From contig JAIXTS010000095.1 of assembly GCA_027483805.1 (NCBI GenBank), positions 1 to 36,349 of the forward strand: a stretch of 36,349 nucleotides of DNA, given 5' to 3'. The notes under the pieces were generated by a model. The model was not told the origin of the DNA. It saw nothing but the letters and a program-made list of their open reading frames with translations, and searched no databases. This document shows positions 7,275 through 13,905 of this stretch, piece by piece. Every line of letters starts with the position of its first letter. The stretch's first letter is position 1. The position numbers were made by a program, and so were the translations under genes. Origin of the DNA: Azospirillum sp. GTDB taxonomy: Bacteria > Pseudomonadota > Alphaproteobacteria > Azospirillales > Azospirillaceae.

Positions 7275-7811
7275 TGTGACCTCCGATTTCCCGTGATGGC
7301 GTTTTCCCATGGCGCTTCATCGGCCATGTACGGGAATTTTATGGTGCATTTTTATCTTATAACAAGAGTTAGTTAGATGATTCTTAATCCTATAATCATG
7401 TTTATTGAATTTAATATACTAGTCTATGTATTTTATAGCACCGGCGTGGCCAGCAAACGAGAGTCTTTCACTTTCTTGAAGGATTATTGAAAAGTGAATC
7501 ACCCGGCTGGGCAAAATCTATAAACTAATGTTCATATAGATCAATATCAAGATTTTGTATAATATACTTTATATGTACCGCCGCTTGATTCCACACGACT
7601 TGATCCCGCACCGCACCAATCCAGTGATTAATGCATAAATGCCGCTAAGCCTATCTTCCAAAAGAAGGAACGCCGGAGTGCCGGGCGTCAGGGCTGTTGC
7701 ATTGCAGCATCCGCGACCTTCCCACCCTGGATCAATCGAGTCGGCCAAAACAAAGCCCCGGATGCGACGGGGCATCCGGGGCTGGCTGTTACGCGAACGG
7801 TCAAGGCGATA
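7275..7811. other. AT-rich intergenic region between unknown cluster and hydrolase
   Basis: About 540 bp without a convincing gene. From roughly 7325 to 7640 the base composition drops from the surrounding high GC to clearly AT-rich (runs such as TTTATCTTATAACAAG and AATATACTTTATATG). An imperfect inverted repeat, TTCACTTTC at 7467-7475 and GAAAAGTGAA at 7489-7498, lies inside it. The stretch ends at the hydrolase terminator. Such AT-rich upstream DNA fits a silenced or regulated promoter region of transferred genes; this is inference. The 68-aa ORF at 7569-7775 has no supporting feature. Confidence 0.6.
7754..7783 (-). terminator. Rho-independent terminator of the hydrolase gene
   Basis: AGCCCCGGATGC-GACGGG-GCATCCGGGGCT is a perfect 12-bp stem. 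On the minus strand it is followed by TTTGTTTTG. It lies 28 bp past the hydrolase stop codon. Confidence 0.85.
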
Positions 7812-8627
7812 TCAGAAATCCACCCCATGCAGGAAATCCGCCGCCGCGTTGGCCCATTCCACCGGATGCTGATCCAGAATATCGATGCCACCGCCTTCGA
7901 TGGCGTGGAAGGCAAAGTCAGGGCGCATGCGATGGGCCTCCAGCGCCGCCGGATAGATCATGTCGCCGGTATTGGTCAGGATCAGGGTCGGCTGGCGCAG
8001 GGCCATCAGCGGGCCCTCCTGGTGATAGGCGAAGGCGGCGGCGTGGCCGTACCAGTAGGTGCCCATGGCAAAGGCCTGCATGGCCTGGACGACATAGTCG
8101 GTGATCCGTGCCAGACTGACGGTACCTGCTGCGTAGCGTTCGCGGATTTTCGCAACCTCCACCATGTGGGCGGCGTCCGGCAACGCGGTGAAGGCCTTCT
8201 CCCGCGTGACGATGTCGGTGATCAGCGCCTGACGCACGGTATCGGGGATCAGCAGCGGGCCGCCCAGGATGCAGGCGCTGATCCGGTCCGGATACAGGTT
8301 CGCCGCTTCATTGCTGACCAGTGCCCCCGTATGGTGGCCCCCGATGGCCGCCCGGCGGATACCCAGCGCATCCAGCAGCGGCGGAATGGCGGCGGCATAG
8401 TCGGCAATGCTGGGCGGTGCTTGCGGGGGGTCTGACAGTCCGAAACCGGGCAGGTCCAGGGCGATGGGACGGATACCGCGTTCCAGGAATGGCTGGAACA
8501 CATAATCATATTCGTTGGCCGACATGATGGCCTGATGCACCAGAACCAGGGGCTTGCCGACAGCCCCATCCCAATAATGGATCTGGCCAAAGGGACCATC
8601 CACATATCCACGCCGCAGCCTTGCCAT
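7812..8627 (-). CDS. α/β-hydrolase fold protein with non-canonical nucleophile elbow
   Basis: 271 residues from the ATG at 8627 (MARLRRGYVDGPFGQIHYWD); the upstream ATG at 8648 is also possible. The fold is clear: HQAIMSANEYDY after strand β3 (oxyanion region), the LDLPGFGLSD motif, the nucleophile elbow, a late GD (LTNTGDMIYPA) and a final His (DQHPVEWANA). The elbow reads IGGHHTGAL (about residues 95-103), so the usual Ser, Asp or Cys nucleophile is replaced by His in G-H-H-T-G. The protein may therefore be a divergent hydrolase or a non-hydrolytic member. Its terminator follows directly. The gene stands alone; substrate is unknown. Confidence 0.88.
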   Translation of the reverse strand: MARLRRGYVDGPFGQIHYWDGAVGKPLVLVHQAIMSANEYDYVFQPFLERGIRPIALDLPGFGLSDPPQAPPSIADYAAAIPPLLDALGIRRAAIGGHHTGALVSNEAANLYPDRISACILGGPLLIPDTVRQALITDIVTREKAFTALPDAAHMVEVAKIRERYAAGTVSLARITDYVVQAMQAFAMGTYWYGHAAAFAYHQEGPLMALRQPTLILTNTGDMIYPAALEAHRMRPDFAFHAIEGGGIDILDQHPVEWANAAADFLHGVDF

Positions 8628-8725
8628 AACCCTGCTCCCTGGTTCCACACAATTCAGGCAGCATCACCGGAAGCGGCGGCGCGAGCATCGGGTCGCAGCC
8701 TTTGTGTTCGGCAGGCGGTCAGAGG

Positions 8726-8938
8726 TCAGGCCTTCTTGACAAAACAGGTCTTCAGCACCAGCCCCTTGACCTTCTCCACCTTGCCCTCAATCTCCTCCGG
8801 ATCGTTGGTCAGGTGGATATTCTTGACCACCGTGCCCCGCTTCAGCGTGACATTGGCGCCCTTTACCTTCAGGTCCTTGATCAGGGTAACGCTGTCACCC
8901 TCGGCCAGGATATTGCCGTTGCAGTCCTTCACATCCAT
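8726..8938 (-). CDS. PhnA/YjdM-like small protein
   Basis: A 70-residue protein with the conserved C-terminal PhnA (YjdM) domain: DVKDCNGNILAEGDSVTLIK, DLKVKGANVTLKRGT, IEGKVEKVKGLVLKT, and a C-terminal FVKKA. The N-terminal zinc-ribbon found in full-length YjdM is absent; short forms like this are common in proteobacteria. GGAAGGG lies about 8 bases before the ATG. The historical name refers to phosphonate use, but the gene lies near no phosphonate genes, and the biochemical role of the family is not settled. It is monocistronic as far as I can see. Confidence 0.9.
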   Translation of the reverse strand: MDVKDCNGNILAEGDSVTLIKDLKVKGANVTLKRGTVVKNIHLTNDPEEIEGKVEKVKGLVLKTCFVKKA

Positions 8939-9057
8939 GGTCGGCGCCCTTCCGATCTCGTCCGGCGCGGACCATAAAGCAGCCGGCGCAAGGCCGGGAT
9001 TGAGGAATGCACATCACGCCCCGTCCCGATTGTGCATCTGTTGATATTGGCGCCCGT

Positions 9058-10380
9058 TTATCGACCGGCGCGTGCTGCCTGGAACTCCACCTCTGCGATG
9101 CTGCCGGAGGTCAGGGAGGAGAGCACCGACCTCATCGTGGCCTCATGGCTGCGCCGCGCGGTTTCGGCGGTCGCAGCGTGGCCGGCGCGCAGCACCAGTT
9201 TGCGGGTGCCGCGTGCCGTCTCTTCGATCCCGACAACCGACAGGTCGCGCAGCAACGGCGATGGCACCTGCTTCTGGCTCAATGCATGGCGGGCCGCAGC
9301 CCACAGCGCTTCGGCATCATCGGCATCCGGCAGCGGCGGCGCGGGTTCGGGCAGGGTTGACCGTGCCGCACCGGCAAGTAACGGCTTGCCCCCCTCCCCC
9401 GCCCCTCGGCGGACCTTGCGAACGGTGGAACTGCGCTCGCGTTCAAGGAATGTGTCCGCCGCCTCGTCCTCATCCTTGGCATGGAAATCAAGGGTCACTT
9501 CCTCGATCTTCCGGCCTTTGCGCTTCATCTTGTCTTCAGGCATTTCCACACGGAAGGGGGCCAGCTGGTTGACCTCCGCCATCGCGCGGTCAATGGTCCG
9601 GGTGCGCAGGATGCCAAAATCCTTGTAGGCGCCTTCCGGCACGTTCAGCAGCTTGCGCAGCGTTTCGATATCCAGCGTCAGGGACGGATGATCCATCTGG
9701 TAGCGCTGCATCCCGATCTCATAGAGCTTCAAGGCATAGGTGCTGGTCACCTTCACCATGGCCGGACCCGACAGGCGGGCCCAGAGCTGCGACGACCTCT
9801 GCAGTTCCAGAAAGGCGTCGGTGAACTGGAAATGGATATCGGCGCTGTCGATCTCCACCTCATCTTCCGGCCGGACATAGGAGGAGAGGATGCGCAGTTC
9901 GGCGCGGCTGCGGCGACCCCGGAACGGGCCGATCACGACGAGCGAGCTTTCGTAAATCTCCTTCAGCGCGTCGAAAATGCGCTCATTGCCCTTGTGGTTG
10001 CCCCTCACCACCTTCTTGGGCAGGCGGTAAAGTTTGTTGGCGAAATTCTGGCTGCCGGCCAGATGGATCATGAAGTTCAACATTTTCTGCGCCGGCAGCG
10101 ACAGGCGCGACCCGTTGGCCGGATAGGAATAGACAGCTTCGGCCGCCTTGATCAGGTGCTTGTATCCATCCCGCTCGAACGTGGCGGCCGCGACGCGCGC
10201 GGTTTGCCCTGCCCGATCGATCGCGGGCAAGGTTGGCGCCGACTTGCCATCGACAAGGCTGCCTTCCACGTCAATGACCACACCGGTATCGCCGACCGTC
10301 GGCACATAGGGTACGATCGCCGCCAGTGCCTGGTCGCGTGCCGGTTCGGCACTGCTGGTCTTGCGGCGGCTTGGCGGCAT
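9058..10380 (-). CDS. repA: replication initiator, Rep_3-like, with extra C-terminal domain
   Basis: About 440 residues from ATG 10380 (MPPSRRKTSS; AGGGGAA upstream). The longer ORF-track start at 10515 would read through the operator and iterons, so I reject it. The central part shows the two-winged-helix pattern of iteron-binding initiators: LSLPAQKMLNFMIHLA, then ALKLYEIGMQRYQMDHPSLT with LDIETLRKLLNVPEG, and a second wing ending AMAEVNQLAPFRVEM. A charged linker follows. Residues about 357-440 (EALWAAARHALSQKQVP ... RKLVLRAGHAATAETARR) resemble the W/L pattern of DnaA domain I; that is inference. The gene lies beside an iteron array, a DnaA-box-like site and inverted half-iterons, supporting its role as initiator of this replicon. 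Confidence 0.88.
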   Translation of the reverse strand: MPPSRRKTSSAEPARDQALAAIVPYVPTVGDTGVVIDVEGSLVDGKSAPTLPAIDRAGQTARVAAATFERDGYKHLIKAAEAVYSYPANGSRLSLPAQKMLNFMIHLAGSQNFANKLYRLPKKVVRGNHKGNERIFDALKEIYESSLVVIGPFRGRRSRAELRILSSYVRPEDEVEIDSADIHFQFTDAFLELQRSSQLWARLSGPAMVKVTSTYALKLYEIGMQRYQMDHPSLTLDIETLRKLLNVPEGAYKDFGILRTRTIDRAMAEVNQLAPFRVEMPEDKMKRKGRKIEEVTLDFHAKDEDEAADTFLERERSSTVRKVRRGAGEGGKPLLAGAARSTLPEPAPPLPDADDAEALWAAARHALSQKQVPSPLLRDLSVVGIEETARGTRKLVLRAGHAATAETARRSHEATMRSVLSSLTSGSIAEVEFQAARAGR

Positions 10381-10416
10381 GCTGGTTCCCCTGTTCCCTG
10401 CCGGCAAACTAGTCCC

Positions 10417-10443
10417 TTCCTTACAGCCAAGGCAAGTAAGGAA
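10417..10443. promoter_or_regulatory. inverted half-iteron operator upstream of repA
   Basis: TTCCTTAC and GTAAGGAA form an inverted repeat with an 11-bp spacer, 36 bp upstream of the repA ATG. The arms equal the conserved GTAAGGA half of the iteron. In Rep_3 plasmids such as pPS10 and F, Rep dimers repress their own gene through exactly this kind of inverted half-iteron. Confidence 0.7.
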
Positions 10444-10448
10444 AGGCG

Positions 10449-10457
10449 TTTTCCACA
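10449..10457 (+). other. DnaA-box-like site
   Basis: TTTTCCACA differs at one base from the TTATCCACA consensus DnaA box. It sits between the repA operator and the first iteron, as expected for an origin. Confidence 0.5.
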
Positions 10458-10469
10458 GGGAATCATCCG

Positions 10470-11057
10470 GCCTTACCGGGTGGGGGCAAGTCTTACGCCC
10501 TGGGGCGTGTGTCAAAGGCCCCCATCATGTGCGGATACCACCCCCCGCCCTGTAAGGAATATCCTGAAAAAGCCCAGCAAATCCGCGGCTCTCCATGCCC
10601 TTGAATCTTTACTAAGAATCTTGGAACAAAATCAGGACAGGATTTTGGGTGAGGAAGAGAGGGATAGGTGTAGGGACTGTGTCCTCTCCCCATCGCGACT
10701 CGCGGCACCTATTCCTTACTGTTGGGGGGATCGACGACTCCAGCCTATCCGTCCAGGCCTTTTCCTTACGTCCCGGGGGAATCCTTACCGTTTGGGGGGC
10801 TTGGCGGATGCTGTCGCCGTCAGCCCCGGACCGTAAGGAATGGTTCCCCCAGGCGGTAAGGAGACTCGAGGAAAGTATCACCCCGGCGGCAAGGCATCCT
10901 GTCAACCCGGCTATGGTTTCCTGCGCTTCAGCCGCCCCCAGGGCGTAAGGAATTGGCCTGGCAGGGCGAACGGAATGTGCCCTGTGCACTGTGCCCCCAC
11001 GCGGTAAGGAATGCGCGATTCCCTTACCTTTTGGGGGCGCCCCCCGCGCGGTAAGGA
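10470..11057. repeat. iteron array, 12 copies in mixed orientation
   Basis: Seventeen-base copies of CCCCC-N4-S-GTAAGGA start at 10542, 10823, 10846, 10935, 10994 and 11041 on plus, and at 10470, 10490, 10713, 10763, 10782 and 11021 on minus. The G/C-run half and the GTAAGGA half are fixed and the middle varies. The 10490, 10470 and 11021 copies are imperfect. Copies are not evenly phased and face both ways, unlike the regular direct arrays of F or R6K. They probably bind the Rep protein encoded alongside. Confidence 0.85.
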
Positions 11058-11066
11058 TCGGTCTGT

Positions 11067-11639
11067 TCAATCTCCTGACCGCAGGGCATTGGCCAGATCC
11101 AGTTCCATTTCCAGGCCCCGCCATTCGACGGCAGACCGCAATCCACCCCTGGGTAGCAGCATCAGCATGGCGAATCCGATTTCACCGCGATCGTCAAGCA
11201 AAGGCAAAAGCAGACGATGGTAACCCAGCTTTTCGCTGAAAACCCGAAAGCGCCGGTCACTGAAAACCGGGCCGGACATGGTCAACATGCGGCGATAGGC
11301 GTCCCGCACCTCCTGCAATATCTGACCGCTGTAGCACTGGGAGAGAAGGCGGCCGGTCAATGGTCCGCCGAACAACTGCACCAGGTTGGGGCCGGCCCAA
11401 AGATAGCGGGCCTGATCAACCCCCAGACGCAAATCGACAACGGCCAGGTTGCCAGCCAAACGGCGCAGGGCCAACGGTGTAAAGTCCAAGGCGCGGGGAA
11501 TAGCCTGCCCATCCCGGCATTCCCGCCATTGGTCGCGCAGGTCCACCATTTCGTCGGGCGTATGGTCCAGCGGGTCAGGCGCATGGGTTTCCCACATGCC
11601 GAACGGTGCCGCCAGACGGGTGAGGATCACGGTACCCAT
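11067..11639 (-). CDS. PAS-domain protein (PAS_5 type)
   Basis: About 190 residues from ATG 11639. The start is uncertain: no good ribosome binding site is visible, and ATG 11597 is an alternative. The single domain fits the PAS_5 family common in Rhodospirillales: LRDQWRECRDGQAIPRALDFTP near the N-terminus, LRRLAGNLAVVDLR, RYLWAGPNLVQLFGGPLTGR, then RRFRVFSEKLGYHRLLLPLLDDRGEIG and a final amphipathic helix. There is no output domain, so it is probably a stand-alone sensor or adaptor of unknown ligand. It is divergent from the next gene, with a Fur-like box and a parS-like palindrome between. Its 3' end abuts the iteron array. Confidence 0.72.
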   Translation of the reverse strand: MGTVILTRLAAPFGMWETHAPDPLDHTPDEMVDLRDQWRECRDGQAIPRALDFTPLALRRLAGNLAVVDLRLGVDQARYLWAGPNLVQLFGGPLTGRLLSQCYSGQILQEVRDAYRRMLTMSGPVFSDRRFRVFSEKLGYHRLLLPLLDDRGEIGFAMLMLLPRGGLRSAVEWRGLEMELDLANALRSGD

Positions 11640-11710
11640 GGGAAGCCTGACTGGTTGGTTTGCGCAGAATGACGGCCGGTCCTGACCGTGGCAACGGCAA
11701 ATGACATGTT

Positions 11711-11729
11711 GAGAATGATTATTAATAGC
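11711..11729. promoter_or_regulatory. Fur-box-like site
   Basis: GAGAATGATTATTAATAGC matches the 19-bp Fur consensus GATAATGATAATCATTATC at 14 positions. It lies in the divergent spacer, 41 bp before the start at 11770, suggesting metal-responsive control of one or both genes. Confidence 0.5.
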
Positions 11730-11735
11730 GATAAA

Positions 11736-11751
11736 GTTGCGACGTCGCACC
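11736..11751. promoter_or_regulatory. parS-like palindrome, copy 2 (imperfect)
   Basis: GTTGCGACGTCGCACC keeps the inner 12-bp palindrome TGCGACGTCGCA, with one mismatched pair outside it. It sits 18 bp upstream of the ATG at 11770, so an operator role is also possible. Confidence 0.5.
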
Positions 11752-11769
11752 ACTGTCAAGGACGAAACC

Positions 11770-12276
11770 ATGCAGACCGACCGCCGCGCCCCCACCCGTG
11801 CCATCCGCCCCAATATCGCCGGCAACATGCCATTTGTGGCGCTGTATCCATCGGCGCGGCTGGCCTTGTGGGGTTTGCGCTATTGGGCTACCTGTGCGCG
11901 GCAAGGGCGGTGTCCGGCCCTGCTGCTGCGGGATGTCTTTGTTTCTGCCGGCGCGCCGCTGGCGCCGGTCAGCATTGATCGGCTGATGCGCATCTTCGCC
12001 ACGGCATCGCGCCACCCCCCTGCCCTTGGTTGCCCGGCCTGTGCCCGCCTGACCGATGACGAAGCGGCGTTGCTGAATGTCATGCTTTGTATTCAGGGCG
12101 GCGACGGGGTGTCGGTTGAACGGGCATTGTCGGCATGGCTGCCCTTGCAGGCGGCGGAGGTCGCGGGCGAGACGCTCGCCGGCTATGCCCGGTTGCTGTT
12201 GGATGGGGGTTACGACCTGTCGTCGGACAGGGTGCCGGAACTGGTGCGGCCGCCGGCAGGGACCAGACTTCATTAA
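11770..12276 (+). CDS. hypothetical protein heading the copper-gene run
   Basis: 168 residues from ATG 11770 (AAGGACG 4 bases upstream); the ORF-track start at 11737 lies inside the palindrome. There is an Ala/Leu-rich helical pattern, with four cysteines, two of them in GCPACARL. I see no signal peptide and no named domain. Downstream genes on the same strand encode DUF2946-like, PCuAC and SCO proteins, so it is probably first in a metal-related operon. A Fur-like box precedes it. A role in metal handling is inferred from context only. Confidence 0.6.
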   Translation: MQTDRRAPTRAIRPNIAGNMPFVALYPSARLALWGLRYWATCARQGRCPALLLRDVFVSAGAPLAPVSIDRLMRIFATASRHPPALGCPACARLTDDEAALLNVMLCIQGGDGVSVERALSAWLPLQAAEVAGETLAGYARLLLDGGYDLSSDRVPELVRPPAGTRLH

Positions 12277-12341
12277 GTGCCGGCGCCCTTGCGACAACAG
12301 AGCATTGGACAGGCAGGCGCGGGCATGGCATCGCATGAAGC

Positions 12342-12722
12342 ATGGATGGTGCCATGATCATGCGACAGGACGGTTGGCGGGGCTGGGTGGCACACCTGTT
12401 GCTGCCGGCATTGCTGTTTGTTGCATTGCTGCCCCGTGGCTATATGCCGGATATCCAGGCCTTACGCCGGGGTGACCTGGTTCTGACCCTGTGCCGCGTG
12501 GCGGAACCGCGCCGCGGCGATGTTGGAACGCCCGCGATCCTCGATCCACTGGCAGGCTGTCCGTTTGGTCTGCTGCCGGCCCTGTCGACACCGGTAGAGC
12601 CAACCAAGATTGCCCTGCCGCAGCGTTGGACGATTGTTGCAGTCGATCCTGTCATGTCACTGGTTCCAACGATCAGGAACTGGATCATCGGGCTGGGGCC
12701 GCGGGGGCCGCCAGGGGGGTGA
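12342..12722 (+). CDS. DUF2946-like small membrane/secreted protein
   Basis: 126 residues. A basic start and a hydrophobic segment (HLLLPALLFVALLPRGYMPD) form a signal anchor, followed by the LPRGYMPD-type motif and a single Cys (TLCRVAE). This fits the DUF2946 pattern (hydrophobic helix, LPxGFMP, LC). DUF2946 genes often stand next to copper or TonB-receptor genes, and here the next genes are PCuAC and SCO. The start is not certain: ATGs at 12342, 12354 and 12360 all lie close together, and none has a strong ribosome binding site. Confidence 0.65.
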   Translation: MDGAMIMRQDGWRGWVAHLLLPALLFVALLPRGYMPDIQALRRGDLVLTLCRVAEPRRGDVGTPAILDPLAGCPFGLLPALSTPVEPTKIALPQRWTIVAVDPVMSLVPTIRNWIIGLGPRGPPGG

Positions 12723-12774
12723 TGCCCCCTGCTCTGTTATGCCCGACAATCAATGATCCAACAGGAATCCCATC

Positions 12775-13272
12775 ATGCGTATGTTCACCCGCTCGCTTTT
12801 GATCTCCGCCGCTGCCGGTCTGCTTCTGGTCGGTGCTGCCCAGGCCGAGGTCAGCGTCTCCAACCCCTTCTCCCGTGCTTCCGCGCCGCAGGCTAAGGCC
12901 GGTGCGGCCTTTCTGACGCTCAACATCGATGCCGGCGCCGATAAGCTGCTGTCTGCCAGCAGCCCGGTGGCGGAAAGGACGGAGTTGCACACCCACCTTA
13001 TGGAAGGTGGCATTGCCAAAATGCGACCGGTGGAAGGCGGCATCCCTGTCAATGCCGGTACGCCAACCGAGTTGAAGCCGGGCGGCCTGCATATCATGCT
13101 GATGGGGCTGAAGGCGCCGCTGAAGCAAGGCGACAGCTTTCCCCTGACGTTGAAATTTGAAAAGGCCGGCGACGTCTCTGTCACCGTGCCCGTTCAGGGG
13201 CCGGGGGCCATGGCACCGATGCAGGGGCATGATCACACAAACCACGGCGGCCATGCCGGCCATCAGCATTAA
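12775..13272 (+). CDS. periplasmic copper chaperone PCu(A)C
   Basis: 165 residues with a clean Sec signal peptide (MRMFTRSLLISAAAGLLLVG, cleaved after AQA). The PCuAC copper-binding set is present: His at about 72 (ELHTHLMEGG), Met at about 83 (AKMRPVEGG) and GLHIMLMGL with His 106 and Met 108, close to the family motif H-x10-M-x21-HxM. The C-terminus is His-rich (HDHTNHGGHAGHQH), another likely copper site. The family delivers Cu(I) to the CuA or CuB centre of cytochrome oxidase. The SCO gene follows after 15 bp, so the two form an operon. Confidence 0.94.
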   Translation: MRMFTRSLLISAAAGLLLVGAAQAEVSVSNPFSRASAPQAKAGAAFLTLNIDAGADKLLSASSPVAERTELHTHLMEGGIAKMRPVEGGIPVNAGTPTELKPGGLHIMLMGLKAPLKQGDSFPLTLKFEKAGDVSVTVPVQGPGAMAPMQGHDHTNHGGHAGHQH

Positions 13273-13287
13273 GGCGGCCTTGCTTTC

Positions 13288-13905
13288 ATGAGGCGCCGTA
13301 CATTCTGGACCGGCCTGGCCGTGCTGGCGACCGCAGCATTGCTGGGCTCCGTTGTCCTGATCGCTGACCGTTTGTCCCCGCAGAGGGCGGAACAAGGGCA
13401 GGGCAGGGCCGCTATCGGCGGCCCCTTCTCCCTTACCGACCATACGGGGCAGGCGGTCACGCAGGATAGTCTCAAAGGTAAGCTGTCGCTGGTCTATTTC
13501 GGCTACAGCTTCTGCCCTGACATCTGTCCCACTGACTTGCAGCTGATCGCGCAGGCGCTGGATCAGCTGTCGCCAGAAGAGCTGGCCGATACGCAGGCCT
13601 TCTTTGTCTCTATCGATCCCGAGCGCGATACCGTGGCGCAGATGGCGGACTATGTCGCGTTGTTCCACCCGTCGATCCGTGGCCTGACCGGCACGCCGGA
13701 TCAGATCGCCGAGGCCGCCAAATCCTACCGTGCCTATTACAAGAAGGTATCAGCGGCGGAGGCAGGGACGTCAGATTATCTGATGGATCATTCCGCCTTC
13801 ATCTATCTGATGAATCGCGAAGGGGATTTTGTCCGTGTCTTCGGGCATGGGGTGAACCCCGGCGAAATGGTCGAATGGGTCCGCAGGGTAAGGGCGGGTC
13901 AATAG
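13288..13905 (+). CDS. SCO1/SenC family copper-delivery protein
   Basis: 205 residues. An N-terminal membrane anchor (about 8-27) is followed by a thioredoxin fold. The copper-binding CxxxC is in YFGYSFCPDICPTDL (Cys 76 and 80), and the conserved His is in LMDHSAFIYLM. SCO proteins bring or reduce copper at the CuA site of cytochrome oxidase, working with PCuAC, which is encoded just upstream. The final seven bases overlap the 3' end of the convergent oxyR. The C-terminus has the family's typical GHGVNPGEMVEWVR. Confidence 0.94.
   Translation: MRRRTFWTGLAVLATAALLGSVVLIADRLSPQRAEQGQGRAAIGGPFSLTDHTGQAVTQDSLKGKLSLVYFGYSFCPDICPTDLQLIAQALDQLSPEELADTQAFFVSIDPERDTVAQMADYVALFHPSIRGLTGTPDQIAEAAKSYRAYYKKVSAAEAGTSDYLMDHSAFIYLMNREGDFVRVFGHGVNPGEMVEWVRRVRAGQ

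Larger units (their letters stand above)
10381..11066. other. origin region (oriV) upstream of repA
   Basis: The 686-bp gap between repA and the PAS gene holds no gene. In order from repA it has inverted half-iterons (10417-10443), a DnaA-box-like site (10449-10457), and twelve iterons between 10470 and 11057. A less GC-rich stretch near 10598-10650 carries a direct repeat GAATCTT (10603-10609, 10616-10622) and a small inverted repeat CAAAATC/GATTTTG (10627-10647). The last stretch is the best candidate for the melting region. The combination is typical of iteron-controlled replicons. Confidence 0.82.

Noticed and set aside
6012-7376. 454-aa plus-strand ORF
   Set aside because: Antisense to protein B, with Arg/Gly/His-rich composition and no motif.
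7569-7775. 68-aa minus ORF in the AT-rich gap
   Set aside because: Runs through the terminator hairpin, has no ribosome binding site and no motif.
10381-10515. N-terminal extension of repA in the ORF track
   Set aside because: It would translate the operator and first iterons; the ATG at 10380 has a better ribosome binding site and a natural N-terminus.
10612-11124. 170-aa minus ORF and the plus ORFs over the iteron array
   Set aside because: Iterons recur in the translation; no conserved protein features.
12459-12476. GCCTTACGCCGGGGTGA inside the DUF2946-like gene
   Set aside because: The G-run is too close to the GTAAGG half and the last base is off, so spacing does not fit the iteron.
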